A stretch of DNA of 64,000 bases, taken from the NCBI RefSeq assembly GCF_000002985.6, contig NC_003283.11, forward strand, positions 17,795,501 to 17,859,500, in the 5' to 3' direction. The first letter of the stretch is position 1, and the number at the start of each line of letters is the position of its first letter. Made by a program: the position numbers and the translations under genes. Of this stretch, positions 21,032-32,274 are shown piece after piece. Below the pieces are notes generated by a model. The model did no database searches, had not been told where the DNA came from, and was given only the letters and a program-made list of their open reading frames with translations. Origin of the DNA: Caenorhabditis elegans. Its lineage: Eukaryota > Nematoda > Chromadorea > Rhabditida > Rhabditidae.

Positions 21032-21157
21032 TATGCAAAAAACCAGATAGAATGCAAATTTTTACGAGGATTTCCCGTAAATTTTTTGATGTATCGTTTC
21101 TTGTTGTTCAGAATTTTTCTCATTTTTCTCACCATCTGCCATATGTGTTAAATACAC

Positions 21158-21373
21158 CTACTTGCAAAACAGAAATGGTACTTCTATGTGTTCTACAAGA
21201 ATTTTACCACGTTTCTGAGAGTATAGACGGGACAGAAACGATAACAGAAATGATTTAAGAATGTATCGCCAGTAAAATATTTTATGCTATTTTAAAATGC
21301 TCACCTGAAAAAGACCAGCCAATAGAAAGAGAGTGAACGTTGCGTATATTTGGTATCTACTCAATTGAGACAT
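21158..21373 (-). CDS. possible small secreted peptide gene, 41 aa, two exons
   Basis: On the minus strand an ATG at 21373 opens a 23-codon exon (21305-21373) that reads MSQLSRYQIYATFTLFLLAG then LFQ. This is a good signal-peptide-like hydrophobic stretch ending at a strong donor, CAG|GTGAGC. An 88-nt AT-rich intron with acceptor CTCTCAG leads to 21158-21214, encoding KRGKILVEHIEVPFLFCK and a stop, with phase 0 preserved. A KR pair follows directly after the hydrophobic segment. I do not recognise a family, and such a short model could arise by chance. Its support is the coincidence of start, leader, strong donor, acceptor and frame. Confidence 0.3.
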
Positions 21374-21469
21374 TTCATCTTTTTTAATTGATATTTATAT
21401 AGAAGTACAGTAATACAACCTATTTTGATAACATTGAAAGCCACAATAACCAACCATCCTAATTAGACT

Positions 21470-22089
21470 CTGTTAGATCGCTTGCAATTACGGGCCGCCC
21501 ACGGATTAACTACGGATGATAGACAAAATGGTTATTTAGAGGAAAACATTTTTCATGAAAATTGAGTTTTTGAAGTACCGCTTGGCTAATTGCAGCCATT
21601 TGGCTAATTTTTTGCCTGATTTAAGGTTCAGTTTTAAAAAGTGCAGTTTTGCCGACCGGGACGGTTAATTTACGGACCATCTACGGACCGGCTACGGCCA
21701 AACTACGAGTGATCACCAAAATGGAGGATAAGACGAAAAAATGACCGCGACTGTTCATTTACGGTCCGTCCACGGACCGGCGACGGACCGTCTACGGACC
21801 GGTAACGGCCCAACTACGGCTCAGGAGCGATCTCGGTCGGTAAATAGGGGTTTCGCTCAAAATAAAGCTTTTAACGACGTAAAAATGCTTAAATTAGCCA
21901 AATGGTATCATAGGTATTAAAAAAATTTCGTTTTGATAAAATCCATTTTTTCCTCTTACAGTCCATTTTTCACGTTGCCCGTAGTTTGTCCGTAATTGGT
22001 CCGTCCCCCTTTTCATATCCGTATTTCATCCGTAATTGGCCCGTTCCGGTCCAAGATCCGTAAACGGGCCGTACCCGTTTTGCCTGTGT
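21470..22089. repeat. repeat rich in CGGNCCGNCTACGG units
   Basis: Many copies of GGACCGTCTACGGACCGG-like units in both orientations. The left end is ATTACGGGCCGCCCACGG and the right end CGTAAACGGGCCGTACCCGT. It is probably a degenerate inverted-repeat element; the exact ends are unclear. Confidence 0.65.
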
Positions 22090-22204
22090 TAAAGAGTGCG
22101 TTTAATTTTGTCTTTTGAAATTGAAATTCTGAAAAATAAAAAAGTGCAAAATTTTCGGCAAATCTGCAATTTGCCGGTTTGCCCCTTTTGAAGGCGGATT
22201 TTGT

Positions 22205-22820
22205 AAACCAAGCCCACTTGGCGGGACATTCAAATTTTCCGAGAAAATTATTTGGCGGGTATTCAGATTTTCTGAAAAAAAACTTTATCGGGAAATTCAA
22301 ATTTTCTGAAAAAAACATTTTGGCGGGAATTCTAATTTTTTTTAATCTGGCGAGAAATTCTAACTTTCTAAAAAAAAATTTTTGACGGGTATTCAAATGT
22401 TCTGAAAAAAAATTTGGCGGGAAATTCAAACTTTTTGAAAAAATGTTTGGCGGAAATTCAAATTTTCTCAAAAAACGTTTGGCGGAACTTCAAATTTTCT
22501 TTTAAAAAAACTTTGGCGGAAACTCAAATTTTCTTTTAAAAAAACTTTGGCGGAAACTCAAATTTTCTTTTAAAAAAACTTTGGCGGAAACTCAAATTTT
22601 CTTTTTAAAAAACTTTGGCGGAAATTCAAATTTTCTTTTTAAAAAACTTTGGCGGAAATTCAAATTTTCTTTTTAAAAAACTTTGGCGGAAATTCAAATT
22701 TTCTTTTTAAAAAACTTTGGCGGAAATTCAAATTTTCTCAAAAAACGTTTGGCGGGTATTCAAATTTTCTGAAAAAAAATTTTTGGCGGGAAATTCAATG
22801 TTTTTGAAAAAACGCTTTGG
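22205..22820. repeat. TTTGGCGGAAATTCAAATTTTC tandem array, 34-bp unit
   Basis: Imperfect units of TTTGGCGGGAAATTCAAATT with spacer CTGAAAAAAA flank a homogeneous core (about 22480-22740). In the core a 34-bp unit, TTTGGCGGAAACTCAAATTT followed by TCTTTTAAAAAAAC, repeats seven to eight times with little variation. It is the same family as 17400-17705 in the opposite orientation. Confidence 0.93.
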
Positions 22821-22829
22821 TTGATATTT

Positions 22830-23366
22830 TGAATTTCTTTTGATTTCTCTAAAACTAGCTTGAAATTTTTTAAAAATTTACTTTTTTTCAATGTGTATGA
22901 AAAGACGAATTTTATGGTTAATTACCAGATCGATTTTTTAGTAAATCGAAAATAGAAAATTTTTCGTTCTTCGAGTTTTTAAAAATCGAATTTTTAAAAA
23001 TAATTTTTTTTTGAAAAAATCGAAGAAGGACACCCTTACTATTGGAATATTGAATTCAAAATTTTAGAACAATGGTGTGCGGCAAATTTGCCTAATTTGC
23101 CGAATTTACAGATCTCGGCAAATTTTGAGATTTGCCGCACACCCCAGTTCTAGAATGCTCGTTCTGATTCAATAAAAGCTGACACTAAATTACATTCCCC
23201 TTTGTACACAAAATGCAATTTAATATTTAGCATGTCAATGTTAGTCTAGAAGTACGAAAACTCACTTTCGCCTTATTATCAAAAAGTTCTGTTGACTATT
23301 TTTCACATTTGGTTATTCAAAGAGCCTACCCCTCATAGATTTCACTTCCTTCATTTATTATTCATG
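22830..23366. other. srh upstream spacer with a GGCAAATTTGCC hairpin
   Basis: 22900-23035 holds degenerate AAAATCGAA tracts. At 23071-23145 GTGTGCGGCAAAT and ATTTGCCGCACAC form a hairpin containing GGCAAATTTGCC units. The final 200 bp is the AT-rich upstream region of the srh gene starting at 23367. Confidence 0.55.
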
Positions 23367-25503
23367 ATGCTGCTAACAAGCATCAGTGATCCCCAGGTCT
23401 ACTCTATTATTTGCTATGTAATAGCAGGATTCTCACTCCCTATTCACTTATTTGGAGGTTTTTGTATATTATTTAAAACTCCAGAAATTATGCATTCAAC
23501 TAAATGGGCCCTATTCAATTTACACGTTTGGTCTTCCATCTTGGACCTATCCCTAAGCCTATTCGCCCAGCCATTCTTCTGTACTCCGACATTTTCTGGG
23601 CTTTCTCTAGGAGTGCTGAAATGGGTTGGAATACCTACGGAGGTGCTGGTTTTGGTGATCTCGACAATTTTTATGCGTGAGTTCTTGGTTCTAACAACGT
23701 ACTTTTGATTGAATATTGGAAAGTGTGTACAGCTGGCGGGAATTTATCAAACGGCAAAGTAGACTCAGAAACTTTGAAAAAAAAGAATGATTTTTTTGGT
23801 GGTTAAACATTTCAAAAAAAAAATACACCGATTTTAGCTGAATTTTCGCATATTCGCCACTTTTCTGTGTCACATCTGTGTATCTCATTTAATAACGTTG
23901 ATTGAGGTACATTTAAAGCAAATTTCGATGATTTTTAGTTACCTATCGGTTTTAAATGTATCTTAACCGACCAAATTAGATGAGATAAACTACCAAAATG
24001 AGCAATGATAATTCTAAAAAAGTCAACTTCAATTCGTTTATTTGAGCCTATTTTGGGCCGACTTTGAAAATTTCCGGCTCACGCCCCATATTTCAAAAAC
24101 CTGGCTGATATACGTCGGCTGAATTATATTTTTTCGATAAGCAAACTTAGCAACAGAAAATAACGTCTTTTCGTATAATATTTCTTCAAAAAGTTGTGTT
24201 AGCCAAATCACCCGAAAAAGCCAACTAGAAATCTTCATTAATATCCGACAAAATCGGCTCCCGTCTTATGGCAAATTCGGCAAAAAGTAGGGCTCCCATG
24301 AGGCCGCGCGCAACGGTGCCTCCACCGGTCCAAGAGGTCCCTGCGCCGGCCTCACTGCGTCACACACGCCGCATGTATAGTGCGGCGCGTGGCCCCGTAC
24401 TTGCCGGCTTCTAATAACTACGTTTCCGTGCTACGTTGCGCACACACCAAGCTACTCATTTCACGCCAAACTGCGGAACCCCGAACGTGTCGGCCGCTTC
24501 CGAACTACCATCTTTCGCACTTCGCTGCACACACACACACAGCGGCGTCGGCATGGGGCCCGAATTTCGCGGCTCACACAGCTGGGAGCCCTAGTTAAAA
24601 GTACTTAGCCAAACAGCAAATTCAGCTGAGCTATATAGCCGCCCACCCCATGGCTTGCACGTCACAAAAAATATTTGTGTGACGTCATTGAAACACACAT
24701 CTCTTTCAGATGTTAATGATGACGTTCATTAATAAAGTCACAATACCAAAAACAAAAATATTCTTTTCAGTGGTACCTATCTCAATAATCTTAATGTTCG
24801 AAAACCGCTACTTCATCCTTTTTGTCAGGAACGATTCCTGGCGATATCTTCGTTACCCATTTCTAATAATCAACTACATTATTGGAATAACTGTTTGCAT
24901 TCCGGCCTACTTGAACATCCCGAAGGATCAGAATAGTGTTCGGCGTATCTTATTCGATATGTACCCACAGGCATGTGAACAGGTTACCGACAAGTCAAAG
25001 ATACTTGTGATGAGTCTGGTTGATAATACATCAGCGGTGCAAAATTCTCTTACATTAATAGTATTGATCGAGATTATAGTATTTGCTGTTTTGTTAAGAG
25101 TGAAAATTAACAAAGCCATCAAGAATATTCATTCATCAGTTTCTCGAGATACCTTGAAGAAGCAAAAAAGGTTTATGAACGCTTTAAAGATACAGGTATG
25201 GCTGGGTATTCTCCGTTTATATAAAAAGTTTTAAAAATTTCAAATAACATCTAGATCGCTATACCCATTGCTATCATCTTCTTCCCAGCAGCCGGTGGAG
25301 CTATTCTAGCATCCCAGAGCTCCAGTCAACAAGGCGTGGATAATCTGTTAAACCTTATTACATCAGTTCACGGAGTACTATCCACTATACTAATGGTTTA
25401 TTTGCAAAAACCGTATCGAGAAGTGTTTCGATCAATGTTTTGTGGTTGGAGGAAGCAAGTAGAGATGAAAAGTCCAAGGATATTTTCGGCGTCAAGGCAT
25501 TAA
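23367..25503 (+). CDS. srh-family serpentine receptor, intact, about 327 aa
   Basis: Exons 23367-23676, 24771-25195 and 25255-25503 total 328 codons with phases 1 and 0. A second in-frame ATG at 23364 would add one residue; 23367 matches the sister genes. Exon 1 has PIHLFGGFCILFKTP and an atypical MHSTKWALFNLH where most paralogues have MKSVKW. Exon 2 opens VPISIILMFENRYFILF. Exon 3 has IAIPIAIIFFPAAGG, a SSSQQGVDNLLNLITS loop typical of the genes to its right, and SVHGVLSTILMVYLQKPYR. Intron 1 (1094 nt) carries a GC-rich TIR element. No lesion is seen. It lies between the repeat-dense 17-23 kb zone and the next srh gene. Confidence 0.92.
24288..24593. mobile_element. GC-rich TIR element in srh intron 1
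   Basis: The ends TAGGGCTCCCATG and CTGGGAGCCCTA are inverted repeats. The interior is GC-rich, with GGCGCGTGGCC, GTGTCGGCCGC and a CA run. It shares blocks with 16563-16960, and 27062-27225 looks like a partial relative (TAGGGCTCTCAGCTG end). Confidence 0.78.
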
Positions 25504-25835
25504 TTGTAAGGGAAGAACTTTCAACGCGCAACCAAACACATTTTCATTATATGGGCAGGCAACTCGGCTTTTAGAGTCTAATTTTTGTTGAACCGTTTAG
25601 ACTGTCCTATCCCAGATTGACCTCTGGAAATTGGGACGCCACGTGGTTTTCACGTGATGACGTCACGATAGTTTTTCCAATATAAACATCCGTGACGTCA
25701 GATAAAAAAAAATTTCAGTCCATGTATTGAAACGGCTTCCAAATTGTTGATTGTTGGTTGTACATTATTTTTTGTTTTGTCAAGTTCAAACTCATTCAAA
25801 TGGTTTTTATTTACAATATTTTCGTTTTTAATAAT
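25504..25835. other. 3' spacer with CACGTG and TGACGTCA motifs
   Basis: Contains CCACGTGGTTTTCACGTGATGACGTCACG (25639-25668, described here by its parts CCACGTGG, TCACGTGA and TGACGTCA) and GTGACGTCAG near 25691. These are E-box and CRE-like palindromes, but they lie downstream of one srh gene and about 0.9 kb upstream of the next. A regulatory role is speculative. Confidence 0.3.
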
Positions 25836-26252
25836 TAAATACGGAGTAGCGCCAGTAGAGATTTTGTCTAAATGCACTTATAATATTTCAAAACAAAACA
25901 ATCATAATTTTTGATTTTTCGTAATTTCCGATCAAAGTTTGAGCACATTGCCAAAATTTTGAAAAATACTAGCTTTTGAGGAAATTTAAAGAAATTTCGC
26001 ATGTTTTGACCCCTACAATGTATTAATACAAATAATTTTAAAAAAATTAAAACATAAAAAATGCCGAAAAAAAAATTGTTTTTTGGTCGACTTCCAAAAT
26101 TATGAGTGGCAAAACTGAGTAATTGCCACTTTTTGACAGTAAATAAAAAAAATTTTATAAACTTTTTGAAAAGTTTTATCATGATATTCGGTCTTTTTGG
26201 GACCAAAGGCGTAATTTTTAACAATTTCTCCACTGGTGCTACTCCACCTTTA
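25836..26252. repeat. degenerate foldback, AAAGGTGGAGTAGC family
   Basis: The ends TAAATACGGAGTAGCGCCAG and CACTGGTGCTACTCCACCTT are inverted repeats with outer TA. The interior is shared with 13780-13990. It lies upstream of the srh gene at 26605. Confidence 0.8.
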
Positions 26253-26604
26253 AAATAAATTAAAAATAAATATTTTTATTCGAATGAATTTCAAAAGATA
26301 AATTAGTTAAATTAGTAGTTTTGCATATGCAAACTGTTGTATCTGAAAGAAAAAAACAGAAAATTATATTGAGAACATACCAAACAATTTCCATAAATTC
26401 AACTTTTAGAATATCCCTTTTACATACTGTTAGCAATCAGGTTCTGAAGTTACGTCAGTTTCGGCCCGTAGGGAGGAAGTTGAAAACAAAAAATGGGCGT
26501 GGGGTATTCTGTGTCATAACAATTGCTAGTAATGGAGTTTTTATTTAATAGTCACACAACTACCCCACTAAAAACACATACCTCACTATTGCTAACTTTA
26601 ACAA
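26253..26604. promoter_or_regulatory. srh upstream region, conserved with that at about 9500-9720
   Basis: Contains GCATATGCAAAC, CATAAATTCAACTTTTAGAA and GGTTCTGAAGTTACGTCAGT, in the same order as upstream of the Tc1-bearing srh gene. It may simply reflect a duplicated promoter. Confidence 0.4.
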
Positions 26605-28389
26605 ATGTTTTTCACATTCATAAGCTATCCGAATGTGTACTCCAACATTTTATATATTACTTCCGCATTTTCACTTCCAATTCACATATTCGGAGGATGC
26701 TGTATACTGTGTAAAACTCCCACTGCTATGAAATCAGTGAAATGGGCGCTGTTCAATCTCCACTTCTGGTCCGCTTCCTTGGATTTATCCATAAGCTTGC
26801 TTGCTCAGCCATTCATGTGCACACCGGCGTTTGCCGGGTTTTCACTTGGTATTTGGGGTTTGATAGGAGTGCCCACAGTTGTCTGGAGTTTGGGTATTAT
26901 TGCGGTGTTTAAAAGTGAGTTTTTTATGCGGGTTGTGGCTTTTCAAGTTAAAAGAAAGGGCGATCTAGGCCTATATGAAGAATTCTCGGAACAGGGTGTG
27001 AGTCACGGACGTAGAGGTAAGAGTCCCTGCCAAAATACTGCATGATGCCGCGCAGCTCTTTTCTAGGGCTCTCAGCTGAGTGAGGCGCCAATGCCGCGCG
27101 CTGCTGTGTGTGTGTGTGCAATGAAGTTCAAAAATAAGTTATTTGGAGCTGTCGACACGTTCCGCGCCGCACTATACATTCGGATACATGCTGGTGAGTG
27201 ACGCCGTGAGGCAGGGGCCATTTGATTTTAAAGGTGGAGTAGCGCCAGTGGGGTAATTGTTGAAAACCACTCCTTTGGTCCCGAAATGACCAAATATCCT
27301 GATAAAACTTTTCAAAAAATGTTTGAAAATTTTTTATTTACTGTCAAAAAGTGGCAATTTTGGAAGTCGACCAAAAAAAATGTTTTCGACATTTTTGTGT
27401 ATTTATTTTGTATAAATTAATTGTATAAAAACATTGTAGGGCTCGAAACATTCGTATTTTTCAAAATTTTGGCAATTTTCCAATACTTTGACCGGAAATT
27501 ATAAAAAACATAAAATTTTTTGGAGTGTTTTATTATGATATTTTGTTGTTTTAGATAAGTGCATTTAGACAAAATCCCCACTGGCGCTAGTCCACCTTTA
27601 AGTTTAAAGTCCAAATTAAAAAGGAATTTATTTCAGTGGTCCCGATCTCCATAATTTCCATGTTCGAGAATCGCTACACTGTCCTATTTGTCACAAATAA
27701 CGGCGCTTGGAGATATCTACGTTACCCTTTCCTTATTTTAAACTACACGCTCGTACTTGCCTATTGCATTCCAGTATATCTAGATGTTCCGGAAGATCAG
27801 GAAAATGCCAAGCGTGTCATGTTCGAGATGTATCCTCAAGCCTGTGAACTTGTCGTCTCCAAGTCTGTTATATTTGTGATGACGCTTGGTGATGATTATT
27901 GGTCGAACTTACGGGAAAATGCTCTGACAGTGTTGGTGTTAGTGGAGATTGTTGTCTTCGTTGTAGTGATAAGGGTGAAAATGAATAGAGCTACAAAGGA
28001 TATTCAAACATCAATATCACGTGATACATTTCACAAGCATAGGATGTTCATAAGAGCCTTGAATCTTAAGGTACTTACTTGCCACGTCAAAAAAAGTTAG
28101 CGAAAAAATCAATATTCAAATTCAGATCGCTATTCCGATTGCGATCATCTTCATCCCGGCGGTCTTTGGTGCGTATCTAGCTTCACAAGATTCCGTTCAA
28201 CAAGGTGTTGATAACTTACTGAACACTGTAACATCACTCCATGGATTATCAGCTACGATTCTGATGATATATCTGCAAAAACCATATCGTGAAGTGTTCC
28301 TGGCAGTGGTTCTTCGTCGAAAAAAGCCAGTTGAACTTAAAACTGTTCGAATCTTTTCTGCAACTCGAATTACTAAGAGTTTTGTGTGA
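26605..28389 (+). CDS. srh-family serpentine receptor, intact, about 335 aa
   Basis: Exons 26605-26914, 27637-28070 and 28126-28389 total 336 codons. It starts MFFTFISYPNVYSNILYITS, with PIHIFGGCCILCKTP (two extra cysteines compared with the usual GGYCILFKTP) and MKSVKWALFNLHFWSAS. Exon 2 opens VPISIISMFENRYTVLF and has the acidic loop MTLGDDYWSNLRENAL. Exon 3 has IAIPIAIIFIPAVFG, SVQQGVDNLLNTVTS and SLHGLSATILMIYLQKPYR, then a basic tail VLRRKKP. Intron 1 (722 nt) is largely two transposon remnants. AATAAA is at 28439. The frame is clean. Confidence 0.93.
27062..27225. repeat. partial GC-rich TIR element in srh intron 1
   Basis: Starts CTAGGGCTCTCAGCTG, then GCCGCGCGC, a TG run and GACACGTTCCGCGCCGCAC. 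It resembles part of 24288-24593 but lacks the other end. Confidence 0.55.
27229..27600. mobile_element. foldback element, AAAGGTGGAGTAGCGCCAG family
   Basis: The ends TAAAGGTGGAGTAGCGCCAG and CTGGCGCTAGTCCACCTTTA are inverted repeats with flanking TA. The interior contains the family blocks GGAAGTCGACCAAAAAAA and TTTGACCGGAAATTAT. Confidence 0.88.
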
Positions 28390-28835
28390 TTATCAAGTAA
28401 CACTTATTTGATCTTATTTTAAAAAAAGTGAACACTGAAATAAAGTTAATATCATTCGCATGAACCAACCTGGAACCGGGAACAAAAAAAATTGAAGATG
28501 CTCATAAAATGCATAATTGAAATAATAGAAAACTATAGAATACAAAATCGATCGAACGTATGTATTATATTTCTCTCTTTTTTTTTAACTTGGAGACATT
28601 TCCTTTTAAAAAATCAGACAAGACATCGTTTTTGACTTTTATTTTACGTTTATTCGAATAATTCACTATGTAGTTCCTTCTTCTAACAAAGTCGCAATTT
28701 CAAATAGTCTATTTTGTTACAAAAAAGATATGAATTTTGATACAAAACTTCTTGACACCCCAAATATGCTAATCTTTTTGAATGTGTTACTAAACCTTAA
28801 AAGTTACCTTTTTTCAATGTTTTTTTTTGATTACC

Positions 28836-28904
28836 GTATATACTCCGGAGTTCCGCACTAATCTCCGGGTTTTCCGCGACTTGTGCACTATTAGAGACTG
28901 CCGC
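28836..28904. repeat. half-copy of the TACCGTATA foldback family
   Basis: TTACCGTATATACTCC, GCACTAATCTCCGGGTTTTCC and TTAGAGACTGCCG match the left arm of 20582-21031. The copy is interrupted where the tRNA-like repeat begins. Confidence 0.6.
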
Positions 28905-29081
28905 GGTACTCCCACTGGGCTATAATTTAAGCCTAGCCGGGGACTGTGGCCGAAAATCCAGTCATGGATTGCTCCACTTCCCAATAGACCCTGGTTGAAC
29001 CTAGGAGGTAAGGCCGGACTTGAACTCGTGACCTCTAGATTACTAGCGGACACCACCACCGACTGAGCTATCGTGTCTCCG
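28905..29081 (-). repeat. tRNA-derived SINE-like repeat, second copy
   Basis: On the minus strand it reads GATAGCTCAGTCGGTGG (A-box), then GTCACGAGTTCAAGTCC (B-box), then GGAAGTGGAGCAATCCATGA, and ends GCTTAAATTATAGCCCAGTG. It matches the split copy at 18531-19489. It may be transcribed by pol III, but the tRNA stems do not pair, so it is not a tRNA gene. Confidence 0.75.
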
Positions 29082-29409
29082 TGTATTAAAGCTACACGGG
29101 TCTTCTTAGAAAAGTTCATCACCTATTGAAACCACAAATAGCTATATTAAAGTGGAGTAGCGACTACGAATTGGATAAAACAATTCCACGAGTGCTAATG
29201 TGAACAAATATCATAGTTAAACTTGTAATTCGCACAAATTAGTTGTATTCAAGGAAATGTCAATCAATGAAGTCTGAACTTTGTTTTGTTTGTGTGCATT
29301 TGCGTGTTAGGACAATGCTTGCTCGAGTAATTTCATTTTCCTTCCAGTCGTTCTCCAAAACAGCGCACAATTACTTTTACTTTTCTCATTTAATCTCGGC
29401 TCGCCTAAC
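29082..29409. other. srh upstream spacer
   Basis: AT-rich upstream region of the srh gene at 29410. No element is recognised. Confidence 0.4.
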
Positions 29410-32274
29410 ATGCTTCTAACAATTCTCAAGGATCCATTTGTCTATTCCATGTGCTTCTATATAATTTCTGCATTCTCACTTCCAATTCATATATTCGGAG
29501 GGTACTGTATTCTGTATAAAACTCCAGTTATCATGAAATCAGTGAAATGGGCGCTGTTCAACCTTCATTTCTGGTCTGCCGCCCTGGATATTTCGATTAG
29601 CTTGTTCGTTCAGCCATATCAATGTACTCCAGCGTTGGCTGGGTTTTCAATGGGGCTCTGGGGTTGGATGGGAGTTCCACCACCAATTTGGACCCTTATT
29701 CATTTTGTTATTTTTAGATGTGAGTTTATTTTTTTGAAAATAGTGAACGAGAATAACCCCGTGCTCATATACTATGGTAACATTAAATTCGTAGCGAAAA
29801 CTACTGTAGCAGCGCCAGTGTCGATTTACGGGCTCGATTTTCTTGATTTTTTTTTTTCAAATTTTCTTTAGTTTTACTGTAGTTTTTGCTACGAGAAATT
29901 TCGCGCGTGCCAGAATTCGTTGCGTGTTTTACAGAAACTAGGACCAAAACTTCAAAAGTTCACCGGGTTATATTTGGTGTTCGGTAGAGCGTATTTGCAG
30001 TTGAGTACAACTTGCCATGGTACAAACTAAATAACCTCGCTCATGATACTCATTCTGAAATCTTATATTGATATCTCAAAAACTTTCTATCAGAGAAAAT
30101 GTTAAGTTGAGACATCCCCAAACTGGCTATACACGTGGCGTCATAGTGTCCCATGTCGGTTTGATTTACTTACAAGGGAAGACTTTCAGCTCGTCCTCGG
30201 ACTTCCGAATGAAACCTATTATAATTGAAAGAGGACCTTAATAGAAGGTCACTCCAAAATTTTTAGTCTCGGAGGAGCACTTTGAAGTGGGTAAACATCG
30301 ATCTGAAAAGCCCTATGCTCGAAAAACGCATGATCTTTGGATACCTATATCTCCGTGAAAAAAATTTTTATGGCCAAGTGATCAATTACAAAGCTGTTTA
30401 TCATAACTTAAAGTACAACTTTGTAGTTAATTGTTTTTTATCAAAAAATTTGTTGGTCGTGATATGAACAGGAAAAGAAGATAATAATTCGAGCATGAAT
30501 GTGACGAACTTTACACAACTTTATCTCGACCAACAAATTTTTTGATAAAAAACGATCAACTACAAAGTTGTACTTTAAGTTATGATAAACAACTTTGTAG
30601 TTGATCACTTTGCCATAAAAATTTTTTTCACGGAGATATAGGTATCCAAAGATCATGCGTTTTTTGAACATAGGGCTACTACTATACCTCAATTTTGGAT
30701 GTTAAACTCGTTTTTTAACATTCTAACTATAGAAACATCCAGTTTTGCATGGTTCTATAACATCTGGTCACTTTATAGAAAGTTTTCGGAAAAAAATGCG
30801 CACAAAAATCATTGAAAATTGAAAAAAATATATATTTCTAAAAGCGAACGACTTGACTTGTACATGCACGGGAATGAATGTATTAACCCTAAAAGTTGGA
30901 AAATGTGCATTTTCAGAATGCTTCCAGACTTCCATGAGCGCAAGAAAAATTCGAAAAAAAAAATTAACCATGTCGGAAAACGAACCTACATCTATCATCT
31001 GATGGGCGAAGTGTTTACCACTGCGCCACCCATCTTCGATTTAAATTGAAATTATGTCGTTACTTATTATTTATGTTCTTCAAACTTCCCACTAATGCAA
31101 AATTAGTGCTTTTGAGTGAGGGTGTAGAGGCATATTTTCAGATCGCCGTTTACCCACTTCAAAGTGCTCCTCCGAGACTAAAAATTTTGGAGTGACCTTC
31201 TATTAAGGTCCTCTCTCGAATAAAATAGGTCTCATTCGGAAGTCCGAGGACGAGCTGAAAGGCTTCCCTTGTTAGATTTATAGAAAAAGCGGGAAATGAA
31301 ACGCAGAGTTCTCAACTGACCTCACATGTTTCTGGGCAAAAAATTTCCGAATTTTTTGTAGATCAAACCGTACCCGTTTGTTCGGTGTAGCGCGTTTGCA
31401 CTCATCTAGCTGCTGTACCACCGAATTTCTTAAAAGTCGGGCATCATATGTATTCTACCACTTTTCGCGAAAAAACTATTCCCCCTCAAATCAAAATTAT
31501 TTCAGTAGTCCCGGTCTCCATAATCTCCATGTTTGAAAACCGCTACTTCGTCTTATTCGTCGAAAAGGGCGGCCCCTGGCGATATCTCCGTTATCCTTTT
31601 CTAATATTAAATTACACACTTTCTTTGGCTTTTTGCATTCCAGTTCACCTAGAAGTTCCGCCAGATCAGGAGAAAGCCAGGCGCATGTTATTCGAAATGT
31701 ACCCGCAGGCTTGTGATAGCATAACTGATAAATCGTTAATATCTGTTGCAAATTTTGGTAACAGCGGTTGGACGAACATACGGGAAAATTCTCTGACATG
31801 CTTTGTGCTACTCGAGATTATATTTTTTGTTGTATTGATAAGGGTGAAAATGAATAGAGCCCTAAAAAATATCAGATCATCATTATCTCTTAACACACTT
31901 GAAACTCAAAAGAAATTCATTCGAGCCTTGAAACTACAGGTATTCATAATGTTTGGAAAGCCTTCAATAATCTGATATATTTTCAGATTGCTATTCCAAT
32001 TCTCATTATATTCCTCCCAGCCACAATTGCCGCTGTTCTAGCCATGCAAAGTTCCAGCCAACAGGAAGTTCATAACCTAATAACCTTACTCATATCTCTT
32101 CATGGAGTATCCGCTACAATCCTTATGATATATCTACAGAAACCATATCGCGAAGAATTCCTGAAAACCATTTGTTGTAGGAAGCCGGCTGAAGGGGAAA
32201 TTTTCAAAGTTTTTTCCGCGGTACTGGCCATAAAAGTATGGAAAAAAGGTGTGGTGGGAAATCAAGCACTGTAA
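29410..32274 (+). CDS. srh-family serpentine receptor, intact, about 343 aa
   Basis: Exons 29410-29719, 31506-31939 and 31987-32274 total 344 codons, the longest srh product here. It begins MLLTILKDPFVYSMCFYIIS, close to the pseudogene exon at 18105 (MLLDFIKDPFTYSISFYIIS). Exon 1 has PIHIFGGYCILYKTP and MKSVKWALFNLHFWSAA. Exon 2 opens VPVSIISMFENRYFVLF, with NSGWTNIRENSLTCFVLLE. Exon 3 has IAIPILIIFLPATIA, QQEVHNLITLLIS and SLHGVSATILMIYLQKPYR, then a C-terminal extension of about 20 residues ending VVGNQAL that is absent from paralogues and may come from loss of an earlier stop. Intron 1 is 1786 nt and is dominated by a nested foldback element. Confidence 0.91.
29955..31430. mobile_element. 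large nested foldback element in srh intron 1
   Basis: Outer arms pair 30170-30295 with 31147-31275 (CTTCAAAGTGCTCCTCCGAG, GGAGTGACCTTCTATTAAGG, CGAGGACGAGCTGAAA). Inner arms pair 30317-30466 with 30525-30669 (CATGATCTTTGGATACCTAT, TTTTTATCAAAAAATTTGTT, ACTTAAAGTACAACTTTGTA). Weaker similarity extends outwards to about 29955 and 31430. Related segments occur at 35070-35640 and 44583-45290. Confidence 0.85.

Noticed and set aside
22480-22740. Regular 34-bp repeats resembling a CRISPR array
   Set aside because: The units are contiguous with no unique spacers and the genome is eukaryotic; it is a minisatellite.
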